Below are positions 47,098 through 58,659 of a stretch of 64,000 nt of DNA, piece by piece. A program made the position numbers and the translations under genes. This DNA comes from Sclerotinia nivalis (lineage: Eukaryota > Ascomycota > Leotiomycetes > Helotiales > Sclerotiniaceae). Numbering within the stretch: position 1 is the first letter of the stretch; every line of letters begins with the position of its first letter. The stretch covers positions 2,232,001 through 2,296,000 of the forward strand of contig JAPEIS010000012.1 in the NCBI GenBank assembly GCA_029531795.1, read 5' to 3'. Under the pieces are notes generated by a model. That model worked only from the letters and a program-made list of their open reading frames with translations, was not told the DNA's origin and made no database searches.

Positions 47098-47878
47098 CTT
47101 GATGGCAGTGTGGTGCCAATAACTCCATAGGACTACAGATGAAAGTAGTTCAGGATTTGTTCCAAGACAATGTTATTTCGTGGACATGGATTGGTCGATG
47201 ATGGAATGGATCGTTCGCAAATAGAGATAGGTAAGGCTGGGGCCACCAATTATTGACTTGTAGGTAGCTTCGATGCAGTGTCGTAATCTGTCAAATAGTG
47301 ACGGGATAGTATATAATAAATGAGACGAGTATTTGAGAGAAAATATAATGTTGTTATTAATTCCAATGTCCCCATAGCTGGAATACGCATGTTCCCAACT
47401 TCCAGACGATAAGTACGAAAGGCTGATAATTTTAGAATGCACAGATCATTTAAGTTTAAGCACCGACATGCCGATCTACGCAGCCTTGTGTAAAGTTACT
47501 GTACCCTCCCAGCAAGTACAAAGCTTCTTTAGATAACTTTCATCATTCATCATTCTCGACTTTATTTCTATTGTACATTGTGAACCCTTCTCTACCCATA
47601 TCTTGTCCTTCTCCTGCATACTTCTCGATACACAAAACTCAAAACTTATTTTGTTTCCTATATCTAAGAATAAACAAACCGGCGCATTCATTCCTGTTTC
47701 CCACAAGCTCATTGCGATCAAATACCTTTCGTCAATCTACCCCGTACTCAAGGCACCTAAATTCGGCTTCTGGATGATTTTATTGAATGCGAACAATAAC
47801 GGCATGCTCGCAGGACCTTAAGAATATAGCTCCTGCAGATCTATTGTTCTCGTTTACATTATCTTTGAAATTGTCACA
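47098..47878. promoter_or_regulatory. Divergent promoter region TRAPPC11 / RXT2
   Basis: 781 bp between divergent start codons. Open frames of 60-90 codons occur on both strands near 47170-47820 but have no domain resemblance and are AT-rich. No RNA gene seen. Confidence 0.5.
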
Positions 47879-49501
47879 ATGGCTTCTCAAGCTGCTATGA
47901 TCGCGGATACGATCGTTGCTATGAAAAGAGCAGTCAAGAGAAAAGCATATGGTATATACTGGTTCCTCTAGCGAAACAAGTTGATAGATATATCTAACAA
48001 TGTTTGGCAGAATCAGATTCCGATGCTTCAATCGAAAGACTTACAAATCGAGGAAATAAATTGCGAAAGAGAGCAAGATACGTTAAGCAAGGTCAATTGA
48101 TCCCGCCAAGTGGTCGACATCCATATAGAGAGGTAAGATTCGTAAATTGAGGAGATCATAGGGAATTGTCTAATATCTTACTCATTGATAGACAATTGAT
48201 CATGCCGGCTACATGAGAGATATTATCAGCAGGAAACCCCCGCTTATCGACGAAGATGGCGAGGAGATCGATAGCGATGAAGAAGACGAAGAAAAAATCG
48301 AAACCGCAAGGGCAGCAGCGGCAGAATTCGATCCATATGCAAATATTAAACTGGAAGGTCGGTAACTAGAAATGATGTTGCTTCGAAAGCCTCTCACTAA
48401 CTCTTTCGAATAGAACTCCTCGCACCTCTAACCGCTGCCTCAGACTTACCAGACCATCCAAGCCTCTCGCAGCCCTTCACATCGAAAGTTCTGACAGAAT
48501 TAACAAGGAATGCCGGAGAGATGGTTCAAAAGGAAATGGCGTCTTTATGGAAGATCAAACATCTCCTAACTCGATTTAGCGGTCATGATACTTGGATGCC
48601 GTGTGAATCTGTCGAAACCGAATATGATGCTTCGTTCTTTGAGACCGAAACAGAACGGCATCGGGCTCAAATAAAGAGAATTGCAAAAGAGCATGCGGAC
48701 ATGATGTCGAGAGCAACTCTAGCTTCTGAATCTGATGACAGCGTAGCTGTTTCAGGATTAATGATTATGGGTGTCGAAGGTGACACTGCGTCTGGGGTCG
48801 CTGCCCTTCAGGCGCTGAAAGGAAAAGGAAAGGAATTGGATTCTGAAAAAGATATGACATCTACCTTTGCAAATGGAGACATTGCAGATACATCTGCTGC
48901 AAACGGCACGGGCAACAATTCCGAGTTAGCACCTGAGTCAATACCACCGCCAGATGATGTTGAGATGGGTCAGGAGGACTCGCAAGTGGCCGGAGATGCA
49001 ATGGATATTGAGCCGATGGCCGAAGATACTGGGGATAATCCCATTCCTCGTCGTATGAGGACTCGTGCCCAAGCACAAGCGGTGTTCGACAATGCAACCC
49101 GTTCTAGGTCTATAACACCTGATTTGAACGGCGAGCCTTTCGTTCACCCTTACTTTCTCGCACCCGCGAACTCATTTCCGGACCGAGATCTCTATTTACC
49201 ACATGGTGAGGCCGATGAACTAAGAAGATTGTTAGTACACTATATTCAGAAGCAAGAAGAGATTATCCGAGGTGCTCAAAAAGTATATGATGGGTTGTTG
49301 AGAGCTGATCGTATGCGCCATTTGGTCTTGAAATGGACAAAAGCCGAAGGACATGTCGGTGACAATCGTGATATGTCAGATGGTGAAGATTGGTATGACA
49401 AAGACGAATGGGGATTAGATGAGGATCTTAAGAAAGGACAAGATGAAGAAGAGGAAGATGCTGCGACGACAGCTAAGAAGACTAGAACGAGAAGACAGTG
49501 A
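47879..49501 (+). CDS. RXT2: Rpd3L histone deacetylase complex subunit RXT2
   Basis: Predicted 482-aa protein; exons 47879-47951, 48011-48132, 48192-48357 and 48414-49501 are in phase. The first about 140 residues form the Rxt2 N-terminal domain: TNRGNKLRKRARYVKQGQL, PPSGRHPYRE, HAGYMRDIISRKPPLIDEDG, then an acidic SDEEDEE stretch and LLAPLTAASDLPDHPSLS. The helical segment EMASLWKIKHLLTRFSGHD follows, then a disordered acidic region and a conserved-looking C-terminal region (YLPHGEADELRRLLVHYIQK; VYDGLLRADRMRHLVLKWTK) ending in an acidic tail and basic TRTRRQ. In yeast Rxt2 is a subunit of the large Rpd3 deacetylase complex (family knowledge). Nuclear. Confidence 0.92.
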
Positions 49502-50143
49502 TTCCATCATGGGTAACATTATTTTTGGTTGAGGTATTTTATGGGAGGCGTAACGGTATTGAATAGGGGATAAGGGATATACTGTACGAAGATACCATGA
49601 TTCATGATGGGCGCAATTAGGAAAGATTGCATTATGCAATTCTATATTGGATGCATCAAATGGAGTGAGTGGTACAAAATATTCATAGCGAAAGTTTTGG
49701 TAAGGAGTAGTATATGAATTGAAGATATTCAACTTTGATTGATCGAAATCGAAATTGGAAAGGGTCATAATTTGTGCAAATTCTGTGCTTGTGTTGTGCT
49801 GCGTTGTACAATTTTACAATTTTCTAAAAATTCTCCTGGCCATAGCTTTCCTTTCTTTTCGAACTTGTGGGAGGCTCGCTTCCAAAAGACGTCATGCGAC
49901 AAAGTACGGGTTGATGGTTGATGATGGTTGATGATTGATGATTAATCATTCGTTGAGACTTTCACGTGAAAGATTTCCCGTACTTTTTAATAACAATTTG
50001 GAACTTCCCAATAGATTTTCATATAAGACAATCTGTCCAATTCTTTTCTTTTACACCTTGATATATACGGAAAGCTCTCAAGCCTCAACTCCCCCGATTC
50101 AAACTTCTCACATCTCACATTCACTCCCACAGTTTCTATAACT
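49502..50143. promoter_or_regulatory. Intergenic between RXT2 and OPI3
   Basis: Contains the RXT2 3' flank and the OPI3 promoter. A TTGATGA-type tandem lies near 49912-49945 and a C/T-rich tract before the OPI3 ATG. A CACGTG-like palindrome occurs near 49962-49968; no inositol/choline element is called with confidence. Confidence 0.45.
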
Positions 50144-50957
50144 ATGTCGAGTTTCCTAAATAATAACAGAGGTCTCGTCGACTTTGACCAGAAAAGTCTT
50201 GCAAGTACGTCAAGAGGATTCATCCCCAGCAATAGCTTCATAACATACTAATTGGCTCTTCTAGTTGCGGCAGCATCCATTGCCTTTAACCCTATCTTCT
50301 GGAAGTAAGCTTCCTATTCCCCTCTTCCCCTCCAATTAGTGTCAAGCTAACTCTAGCTCTCAGTACTGTCGCTCGTCAAGGTAAATTTACAATTATCCCA
50401 CTTATTGCCCAAAAGCACCAACTGATTTGATTTTCTTATACTCAGAATATCACAATAAAATCCTCACAAGACTCTTCAATGGAAATTCTCGTTATGGATG
50501 TTATTTCCTCGCTGTAATCATCTTTTCCCTCGGTATCTTCCGAGATTTCCTATACGAACGCGCTTTACGCTCTCAACCCACTCATCCTCTTCTTTTATCT
50601 CCTCTCCCCCAATATGCATCCTACGCACTTCTTATCTGTGGTAATACACTTGTCATCAGTTCCATGTGGTCTTTGGGTGTCACGGGTACATATTTAGGAG
50701 ATTATTTCGGGATTTTGATGGATAAGATGGTGACCGGCTTCCCATTCAATGTTAGCAGTGCGCCTATGTATTACGGAAGTACGATGAGCTTTTTGGGAAC
50801 GGCACTTTGGTGGGGAAAGCCGGCTGGGATCCTTTTGACGCTGGAGGTATTGGTTGTTTATCTTTTGGCGTTGAGGTTTGAGGATCCATTTACGGCTGGG
50901 ATTTATGCGAAGAGGGAGAGGGAGAGAAGTGCAAAGAAGGGAAAGAAGGGATTGTAG
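50144..50957 (+). CDS. OPI3: Phospholipid N-methyltransferase OPI3
   Basis: Predicted 209-aa ER membrane methyltransferase that carries out the last methylations of phosphatidylethanolamine to phosphatidylcholine. Exons 50144-50204, 50265-50304, 50364-50380 (17 nt) and 50446-50957 are in phase and yield AIAAASIAFNPIFWNTVARQEYHNKILTRLF across the joins. Several hydrophobic helices follow: YGCYFLAVIIFSLGIFRDFL, YASYALLICGNTLVISSMWS, then GVTGTYLGDYFGILMDKMVT and FPFNVSSAPMYYGSTMSFLG with the SAM/lipid motif region, and ILLTLEVLVVYLLALRFEDP. It ends in a lysine-rich tail including KKGKKGL, compatible with ER retention. Length matches the family. Confidence 0.95.
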
Positions 50958-51422
50958 ATGATATGTGTGGGGGGTAGGGAAAGAGTTGTATAGGTGTGGG
51001 TGGACCTGGTGAAGTGCGGGGGAGTCAAGGTTTGAAACCGGGGGAACTGCGGATCTGGGGTAGTGCTATGGGGCAGTGGAGGTAGTATATGATGGTGATG
51101 GCGGAGAAAGATTAATAATTTTCGAAGGAAGAAAAAGAGCTAGAGCAATGAACTTCAGGCGAGAAGTCCATTTTATGAGTATGGGTTGATGATTGGGTGG
51201 AGCGTTTACATTCGGAAAAGATGATACCAAAAAGGGGTTCAACAATGGGCAGGATTGGTTCGCATAGATATCAACTACTTTGCATTACAGGTGTTTTATG
51301 GCAGGGAAAAAAGAAAGATATAGTGTACAGTCTTAATATCTTATATCAATCTTTATGTCTATTGTCTATGTTCTATTTTGACTGTTGACCGCGAGTCCTT
51401 CAAGCATCATAGTCCCGTATCA
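50958..51422. other. Convergent intergenic region OPI3 / NIT2
   Basis: 465 bp between stops. The plus strand is strongly G-rich just after OPI3 (runs such as GTGGGGGGTAGGG near 50968) and turns C-rich as the NIT2 coding end is entered. No gene seen. Confidence 0.55.
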
Positions 51423-52668
51423 TCATAGTCCTGTATAAACATCACTAAATGCCCCAGTCAGCAAACCACTTCAAATCACACCACAACTCCCCCAAAAAGC
51501 ACTTACGTCCTAGCCACCAACGGCATCCTCTCCCTCGCCTCCCCAACCCTCTCCAAATCAATCCTCGCAATCCCCAACTTCCCACCCTCCTGTCCTTCCT
51601 CCCCCATATCCAACACAACTCTCCCCTGCGGATCAATCACCATCGAATGTCCATAACTGATGCGTTTCGAATTATGGGCACCTACTTGCGCAGCGGCTAT
51701 TACGTAAGATTGTGTTTCGATGGCTCGGGCTCGGAGGAGTATTTCCCAGTGGAGTTTGCCCGTGGGGACGGTGAAGGCGGAGGGGTAGGTGAGGATCTGG
51801 GTGTGGAGGGTGCGGAGGGTGAGGGAGGGGAGGGGGAAGCGGAGCTAGAGGGTTGGGGGGTTAGTTGGGTGTTTTTGGAGAGAAGAGGTGATATAAATTT
51901 TAGGGTTAGTTTTGCGGGGATAATAGGGTATTAAGAACACAAGACTTGAATGTTCAACCCCATTCCATCAAACGAATTTGAAATTCCCGAAAATGCATCA
52001 AGTAACAGAATAAAAGAAGAAAAACATACATCAAAACAAATCAACAATCCCACCTTCCCCACAACCGTCTCAACCGGCTCCCCAACCGTAACTCCCGCCT
52101 CCACACTATCACTCTCCCTCAACCCGGCCGCCGCATAATCAAACAAATGCAATTTATCATACTTTCCCACGATCACTCCAAACTCATCAATCCATATACT
52201 CCTATTAAGAACTTTTGTACCTTCAAGATTCGGCACGTGAATCCCGACGTTGATAGCTAGAGAGTGCGCTTTGGCGGTGCTTTGGAGACCGAGGACGAAG
52301 GGGGATGTGGACATGGGGAGAGCGAGGGTGAGGGAGGAGGGGGGGAGCCCAGGAGTGGTTATGTAGTCTGTGGCTTCGGGGAGGAAGAGTGCCTAGATTT
52401 AGGGATGAATGAGATGGGGGCTTAAGAAGGGATATGAGATTAGGGATTTGGGGAAAGGGGAGAAGAAAGAAGGAAACAAACTTTTGCTCCTTGTTCTGAG
52501 GCTTCTTGGGCGAGTTTTTGACAGGTGAGGAGATTTTGTTCGATGTTGGATGTGGAACATAGTTGGCCTATTGCCTGGGGATGGTTAGTATATGCCTAAT
52601 GTTGGATGGGATGTTTGGAGAATATGATATCTTACGATGACGGTTTCTGAGTTTGAATTTTGAACCAT
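51423..52668 (-). CDS. NIT2: Nitrilase-family amidase NIT2 (deaminated-glutathione amidase type)
   Basis: Predicted 282-aa carbon-nitrogen hydrolase closest to mammalian Nit1/yeast Nit2, which clear deaminated glutathione. Exons 52668-52636, 52574-52482, 52392-52030, 51844-51507 and 51444-51423 are in phase. The Glu-Lys-Cys triad is visible: LFLPEATDY, VGKYDKLHLFD and VGLLICFD. ILTYPSAF, HWEILLRARAIETQSYVIAA and SYGHSMVIDPQG are typical. After the catalytic Cys the usual RFPELS reads RFPLPS, an unusual change. The last exon is only 22 nt and gives the family-like ARTDVY ending. An upstream in-frame ATG at 52878 would add 70 residues without any Asp or Glu, ending RLPFRSFTTSSS, which looks like a mitochondrial presequence; I give the shorter conserved start as the main one. 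Confidence 0.9.
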
Positions 52669-53230
52669 TTTGATGGATTTATTTGAATGGTAGGAAGATG
52701 AAGTGGTAAAAGATCGAAAAGGTAGTCTGGTTTTAGGAGTGTGATTTGATATTGATATCGATATTGATATTGGTCGATGCTGCTGACAAATGATGAAGCT
52801 TTTGATGGGATGGGAATTGACTTTGGCTAGGAAGTGAAAGTGGGAGGGGAAGTGAGATTTCCGATGGAATATCATCATTCACCAGTTTTGATAATTTCAT
52901 CTAAATTCATTAGACGATCATTAATCAATATTCCATTCTCTAATATCTTCAGCCTAATTCCCTTCATTGCGTGAACTTATCATGCATGGTTTCTAATCAG
53001 CCCAAAATTGATTGTGCACAACATGCGGAATTCCATCCATGACGTCCATGACCACAAAGGGATCCGAACGTTTAACGAATTCCGAATTTCCCAAATAATT
53101 TTTGACCATCCCGAAAACCTCCACTCTCACAAACTACAACCTTACGTGAGCTTTTTTTTTTGGATCATAAAATATCCAATTCCCTCTTTAATTAACAAAC
53201 GAAATGCCATTGTAATTCTAGAAAACCGAA
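52669..53230. promoter_or_regulatory. Divergent region NIT2 / HEM25, with possible NIT2 presequence
   Basis: 562 bp between the conserved start codons. Positions 52669-52878 are in frame with NIT2 on the minus strand and could encode its mitochondrial extension. A GATATT-type tandem sits at about 52745-52775 inside that extension and encodes an Ile-Ser run. Confidence 0.5.
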
Positions 53231-54286
53231 ATGTCAAATGGGGGAAATGCTGGGAAAAAATCCTCTTCTTGTATGTAGTACATTTGCCCCTCGATCCTAC
53301 CATAGCTTTAACTAATATACCACTCCTTCCCAGATTTCCACTTCACAGCAGGATTAGGATCAGGAATCCTCTCTGCAGTTCTCCTCCAACCCGCCGATCT
53401 CCTCAAAACCCGCTTGCAACAAAGTAACCATACTTCCCTTTACACCACCATCCGCGAGCTCTCCCAATCTCCAAATAGCATTCGATCTTTCTGGCGTGGA
53501 ACCGTCCCCTCTGCTCTACGCACAGGTTTTGGTTCTGCCATCTATTTCACTAGTTTGAATGCTCTTCGGCAGAATGTCGCACGCTCGAATCTTTTGAGGA
53601 CGATTGGGGTTGTGGATGCGAAAAATGGTCCGGTGCACTCTTCTAGTTTACCTAAGTTATCGAATCTAGCGAATTTGACGACGGGGGCTGTGGCGAGAGC
53701 TGGAGCAGGTTTCATACTCATGCCTATGACTATTATTAAAGTGCGATATGAATCGAATTTGTACGCATATAAATCGATTATGGGCGCTGGAAGAGATATA
53801 TTCCTCACCGAGGGATTTCGAGGATTTTTCTCCGGATTCGGTGCTACGGCTATTAGGGATGCTCCTTATGCAGGATTATACGTGCTCTTTTACGAACAGT
53901 TAAAAAAACGTTTAAGTCATATTGTACATTCAGTACCTCGAGCTGAGGAATTAGTCGAAAATCTGGGTGTGAGGAAAAATATGAAGGGGAGTACGAGTGC
54001 GTCTATAAATTTTGGATCAGGTGTATTGGCAGCGGGTTTGGCAACTGCAATAACGAATCCATTTGATGCGATTAAAACGAGGATTCAGTTGCAGCCGAAG
54101 AAATATACGAATTTGGTTATGGCGGGGAGGAAGATGGTAGGGGAGGAGGGGGTGAAGAGTCTTTTTGATGGGTTGGGTTTGAGGATGGGGAGGAAGGCGG
54201 TTAGTTCTGCGTTGGCTTGGACGATTTATGAGGAGCTTATTAGGAGGGCTGAATCGGCTTGGAAGGGAGAGGAGGTGATTGTTTGA
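53231..54286 (+). CDS. HEM25: Mitochondrial glycine carrier HEM25 (SLC25A38)
   Basis: Predicted 330-aa inner-membrane carrier that supplies glycine for 5-aminolevulinate and haem synthesis. Exons 53231-53270 and 53334-54286 join in phase to give [20 protein letters not shown]. Three mitochondrial-carrier repeats carry PX(D/E)XX(K/R) motifs: [24 protein letters not shown] and [51 protein letters not shown] and AYAGLY-like sequences are characteristic of SLC25A38. The loop between repeats 1 and 2 is somewhat extended. The coding strand goes from C-rich at the 5' end to very G-rich at the 3' end. Divergent from NIT2. Confidence 0.95.
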
Positions 54287-54713
54287 GAGGGGAGGGAGGC
54301 GAGGATAGGGGGATTCGCTACTCATTTTTGGTTTTGGAGTTTGTATGATTACATTTTTAGTATAGATGGAAAAGTTATGATATCCATTTTACTTTCTGCA
54401 TGTTTTGTATGATTGTGCATTCTTATTTCATGATCGTTAATGCCATTATATTGTGGGTATTCAAGCTCAGTACATAAAAAAAGAGATGAGAGTTCATCCA
54501 TGAAAGAAGAAAGCAAAATACACAAACACACAAACAAAGCATTCTCGTCATCAAGTCTTTGCTCCAAATAATTTACCAATCATCCCTCATTAAAAACCAA
54601 AAACCTTTAACCCCGGCCCTTTCCCACCCGCTCACTCCATCCTTTCAATTTCGCCGTTACCCATCACCTTCCCCATTCACGATTTCCTCTACCCCTTCCC
54701 CACCAACTTCCAT
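54287..54713. other. Convergent intergenic region with skew flip
   Basis: 427 bp between the stops of HEM25 (+) and the coiled-coil protein (-). The plus strand is G-rich to about 54320 and C-rich from about 54600. No gene seen. Confidence 0.55.
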
Positions 54714-56521
54714 CTACCTCCCAGCCGCCCACCTAACCCAAGGACTCGGACTCCTACTCCCCCCATGACTATGCCCATGTTTATGTTTCCTCTCAATAAC
54801 CAACTGCAAATCATCACTCTTACGATGATGTTTCTTCTTATGACGATCTTCGACGACGTATTCTTTGACATATTCGATTGTGTGTTGTTGTTGTTGTTGT
54901 TGCTTCTGTGGTGCAGGTGCACGCGTTTCGCGTAGTTGGCGCGTGTGCGTCCACAGGATGTCTTGTTCTTCTTCGGGCACCCAGCGTTTGATTAGGAGGT
55001 ATTCGGGGTCCTGGGGTGGTGTTAGTGGGTGGTCTCAAGGGGAAGGGTGGTTGAGGGAAGTTTTGGGGAAAGAGGAGGGCAAGGAGGGGTAATCACCTCT
55101 TTATCAAATTCATAGGAAATTCCATAAATACGCAAAGTTTCAATCGACAGATGCTTTCTCGACATTCTGGTATAAGTAGGTCTCGGACCCGCAGGTTGAA
55201 TCTGATATTGCGGAGGAGTATGCTGCACCGGAGATGGAGGAGCATGCTGTACTGGAGGTGGAGGAGCATGCTGTACTGGAGTGGGAGGAGGACGAGCCGG
55301 CATCTGAGCCATTGGTGGCGGAAGAGCTTTCCCTGCTTTCACAGCTACAATTTGTTGTTCGTTCAAACCGGCCTTGTGGAGATCTTCATGAAGACGTCGT
55401 TGATATTCCTTCTCTCTTTCTTCCCTCTCGTGTCTTTCTCGAGCTAATCGATCCGCTTCTTGTTTTTTGAATTTCTCGATTATCTCTTCTTTTTCTCTGC
55501 GTTCTCGAGCCGCCCTTTCGGCTTCTTCTCTCTTGTACTTTTCGATCGTTTCTTCGCGTGCTTTGTTTTCCCGCTCGTGTCGTTCTTGTTCCATGCGTTT
55601 CATTCGTTCGTATGTATCTCTGATTTCTCTTTCGGCTCTTTCTTTTTCTTCTAGAGTACGTTTTTCTTTTTCCATTCGCTTTTTTTCTTCCTTGAGAGAG
55701 AGAAGTTCGAATTCTTCTCTTAACATTCTCTCCTTCTTCTCCATCTCTTTCTCGGCTTTATATCTTTCCAATTCCCCTTTTGTCATTCTCAACTCCACAT
55801 CTTCTCTCAGTAACCTCTCATTCTTCTCTCTCTCCTTTTCCCTCTCCCGTTCCGATTTATACCGTTCCAACTCCCCCTTCGTCATCCTCAACTCAATATC
55901 CTCCCTCAACAACCTCTCATTCCTCTCCCTCTCAGTCTCGGCCCTATACCTCGCCAACTCCCCGGAATCCCTCACCAACCTCTCACTCCTCTCCCGTTCC
56001 TTGTCCAACCTAATCCTCTCCAACTCCGCCCTCGCCCTCTCCAACTCAAAATCCTCACGTGTGAAACTTGGTCGTCCGGATGATGTCCCACTGTGCGAAA
56101 TACTCACATGACGACTGTGACTTCGATGTTTGCGTCTTCCTCCCTCTGCAACACTTAATCTACTTCTCGCACGACGAGTCTCATACACGGAAGAATCATC
56201 GCTATCGCTATCAAAATCATTATAGATCCGTCGCTGATCTACGATGATAGGCTGTGCGATAGGAGCAGGGGCAGCGGGTGGAGGAGGAGGAGGAGGAGGA
56301 GCGGGAGATCGTTCCCGATGACCTGTTGAATGGGGTCGTCGGATGGAAGAGATCTCGGGAGCGAGATAGGTGGTTGTTCCGTACCGGTAGCCGGGGGCGG
56401 GGGCGGGATTATATTGCGGTTGTGGTCGTCGGTAGGGGATGGTGGGGACGGGATCTCGTCCGCGCGTTTCGCGGGATATGTGGACGTCGAGATCTTCGTC
56501 GTCGTAGTAGTGTCGTGCCAT
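54714..56521 (-). CDS. Charged coiled-coil protein with fungal C-terminal domain (DUF8035-like)
   Basis: Predicted 573-aa protein; exons 56521-55097 and 55010-54714 join in phase (YEFDKE then DPEYLLIKRWVPEEEQDIL). N-terminus MARHYYDDEDLDVHISRETR, then Pro-rich and Ser/Arg-rich disorder, including a polyproline tract. Residues about 165-395 are an Arg/Glu/Lys coiled coil with tandem repeats of about 40 residues built on NERLLRED.ELRMTKGELERYK. A second Pro-rich PVQHAPP repeat follows. The C-terminal domain starts at RKHLSIETLRIYGISYEFDK and contains IKRWVPEEEQDILWTHTR, a pattern I recall from an uncharacterised fungal family (DUF8035), not verified. A glutamine run (CAA repeat, 54884-54903) and a basic His/Lys tail end the protein. 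Function unknown. Confidence 0.85.
55690..55990 (-). repeat. Coding tandem repeats of about 40 codons
   Basis: At least two close copies and one or two weaker ones of a unit encoding ERLLRED, ELRMTKGELERYK and a charged spacer, inside the coiled coil of the DUF8035-like gene. Confidence 0.75.
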
Positions 56522-58659
56522 TTTGTTGGATCTGAGATGAGATATGCAAGATGCAAGATGTATTTTGTAAATTGTATGGTTTTAGGATCGATTTGGCAGA
56601 TGGGATGAATAGGTGGGTTGGTTGGTCAAATAGATCTAACCCCGCGACCGAGGGATTGGGTGCGACGTTGAGATAGGATGAATGCGATGCGATAAGCTTT
56701 TTTGAACTTTGCCTATTTTGCTTTTCCTGCTGTGTCTCTGAAAGAAAACTTGTTATTCGAATTTCATCTGAAGAGATGCGACGAGATATGAAGATATATT
56801 ATCCGTCTGATATAAAATATCAAAACGAACCAACGACAAAAACTTCACTCAAACTCAAGCTCAAGCTCAAACTCAAACTCGAACACAATAGTATAGAAAA
56901 GAGTAAAAGAGTAAAAGAATAAAAGAATCGAAGAGGAGAAAAAAAAAAAAAAAAAGAGCAAAAGCGATCAATGTATGTCTTGTCAGGTCTCGTCAGCAGG
57001 AATGGACATGGGCTGATTTAAAGCTATTTTACTGGATCTGATCTGATCGGATTCTGTATTTACTATGCAAGAGGTTATCTATCTAGGTAGGTCTCTATGG
57101 GATCTGTGGTCTCTTTCTTGATCCAACACCCCTCATTTCCGAATTCGCGGCTGCATGACTGCATGACTGACTGATTTGATTTAAGCTTGCTTGCTTGCCT
57201 CTTACTTGTTGTAGGGCTGTTTCATGTTTTCATTCATATATACTAGTTATGTAGATATATATATATCTTTGGGTGGCCATTTACCATTCATGTTACTTAT
57301 TTACATCTTCTAAAAGGACTACCGGCTACAAAGTACCCTGTACAAATATCGAAAACCTACCTACCATCCCCATAGATTCCTCTAATGATGCCCAGAGTGG
57401 ACAGCATGTATTGTACGTACAGCCCTTAGACGTTCGGTGGAGTTTTTACTCTAAAGAGAAGCGCTACTGCATTTCTACTGCACCCTGGAAATGATTATGC
57501 AGCTAATTCAATAAATCTGGTTTGTGTTTCGTATATTGATCCTATGATAGAGAGGCGGGTTGGTGGGGAGATATCTGATGAAATTTATGTATGTTGGGCG
57601 TTTCTTTGGATGGCAGGAGAGAGACTAGAGAGGGATTGGAGGGTATTGGTTATTGGTTATTGCAAGTCTTACAGCTACATGAGCTACTTGAGGAGAGGTA
57701 AGGTTACGATGACTGTAAACCTATGATTACCATTTTAGAAATCCACACAGCTATAAAAATTTAAGTTTACAGGGTAATTTTGAGGCTCTGAACGTTATTT
57801 CTCCACTATAATGGAACCCTTAAACTAATTCTTACCTGCCATGTACGGAGTAACTAGCTATCTCTAGCTATCTCTAGGTGCCAAAACTGCACGGTGCGTT
57901 TAATCTTTACGTATGGTTTGTCGAGGTGGACGAATGTAAGCGGGGTTGAGATGGAAAACTATGGAGTGCAGAGAAGGAAAGAAAATGTCGGTGTTTTTCA
58001 TGTGCGATACGCTGCTTCCGGATGCGATGGGTGGATGGGTACGGAGAGAGGTTGAAAAAGGGAGGGTTGCGCAGGGTAAGCAAGCGCCGAGGTTTGATTT
58101 GGTCTTTTAGGGTCTTTTACTATTAGTTCCTAGATGGTGAGGTCTCACCAGTACTATACTCCATAGAGTCGAGTTTTATCCCTTGCGTTCTTTTGATAAT
58201 TTATTGGGTGAGAAGTATTGATGATGGATTATTGGAGGTTATTTTTGGAGGGTGATCGCAAGGAAATGAAATGAAATGGGTGGAGATTGGTGCTGAAAAA
58301 GATTCAAAGCTTGAGGATGATATTTTGTTTGTCTTGATCTATTTTGAGGGCCGAGTACCTACCTACTAGCTTCTCTTTTGATCTTGATAGCTAGGTATGG
58401 TATTTGACAAATACATTTTAATTCAATACAAATCTGTTGACTGTCATGCCAACAAATCATGAGCACCATAGCTGATCTTTGTATCTCTCCGCATGACATT
58501 CAAAGCTTTTTTGTCTCTGAAGCTGTGAAGAGTGACTCCTCCAAATCGCACTACCAGCTATCAACCATCCCAAGTTAAATCCTCCCGAAGGTGTACCGAT
58601 CATACAACTTTTCATAAATCTAAAATGCATGCAGAAAAGATACTCCATTCCATAATCCA
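56522..58659. other. 2.1-kb gene-free block
   Basis: Between the start of the DUF8035-like gene and the stop of prefoldin subunit 1, both minus strand, so mainly promoter DNA of the former. It has a (CTCAAA/CTCAAG)n tandem at about 56847-56883, a poly-A run at about 56939-56955, CTAGGTAGG at 57083-57091, a GCTATCTCTA duplication near 57857-57878 and related CTAGGTA near 58391. Open frames near 57273-57726 are not supported. Confidence 0.5.

Noticed and set aside
55467..56111. 214-codon plus-strand open frame opposite the coiled coil
   Set aside because: Its Ser/Leu/Phe-rich product is the antisense of Glu/Lys/Arg repeats; the minus-strand gene has consistent exons.
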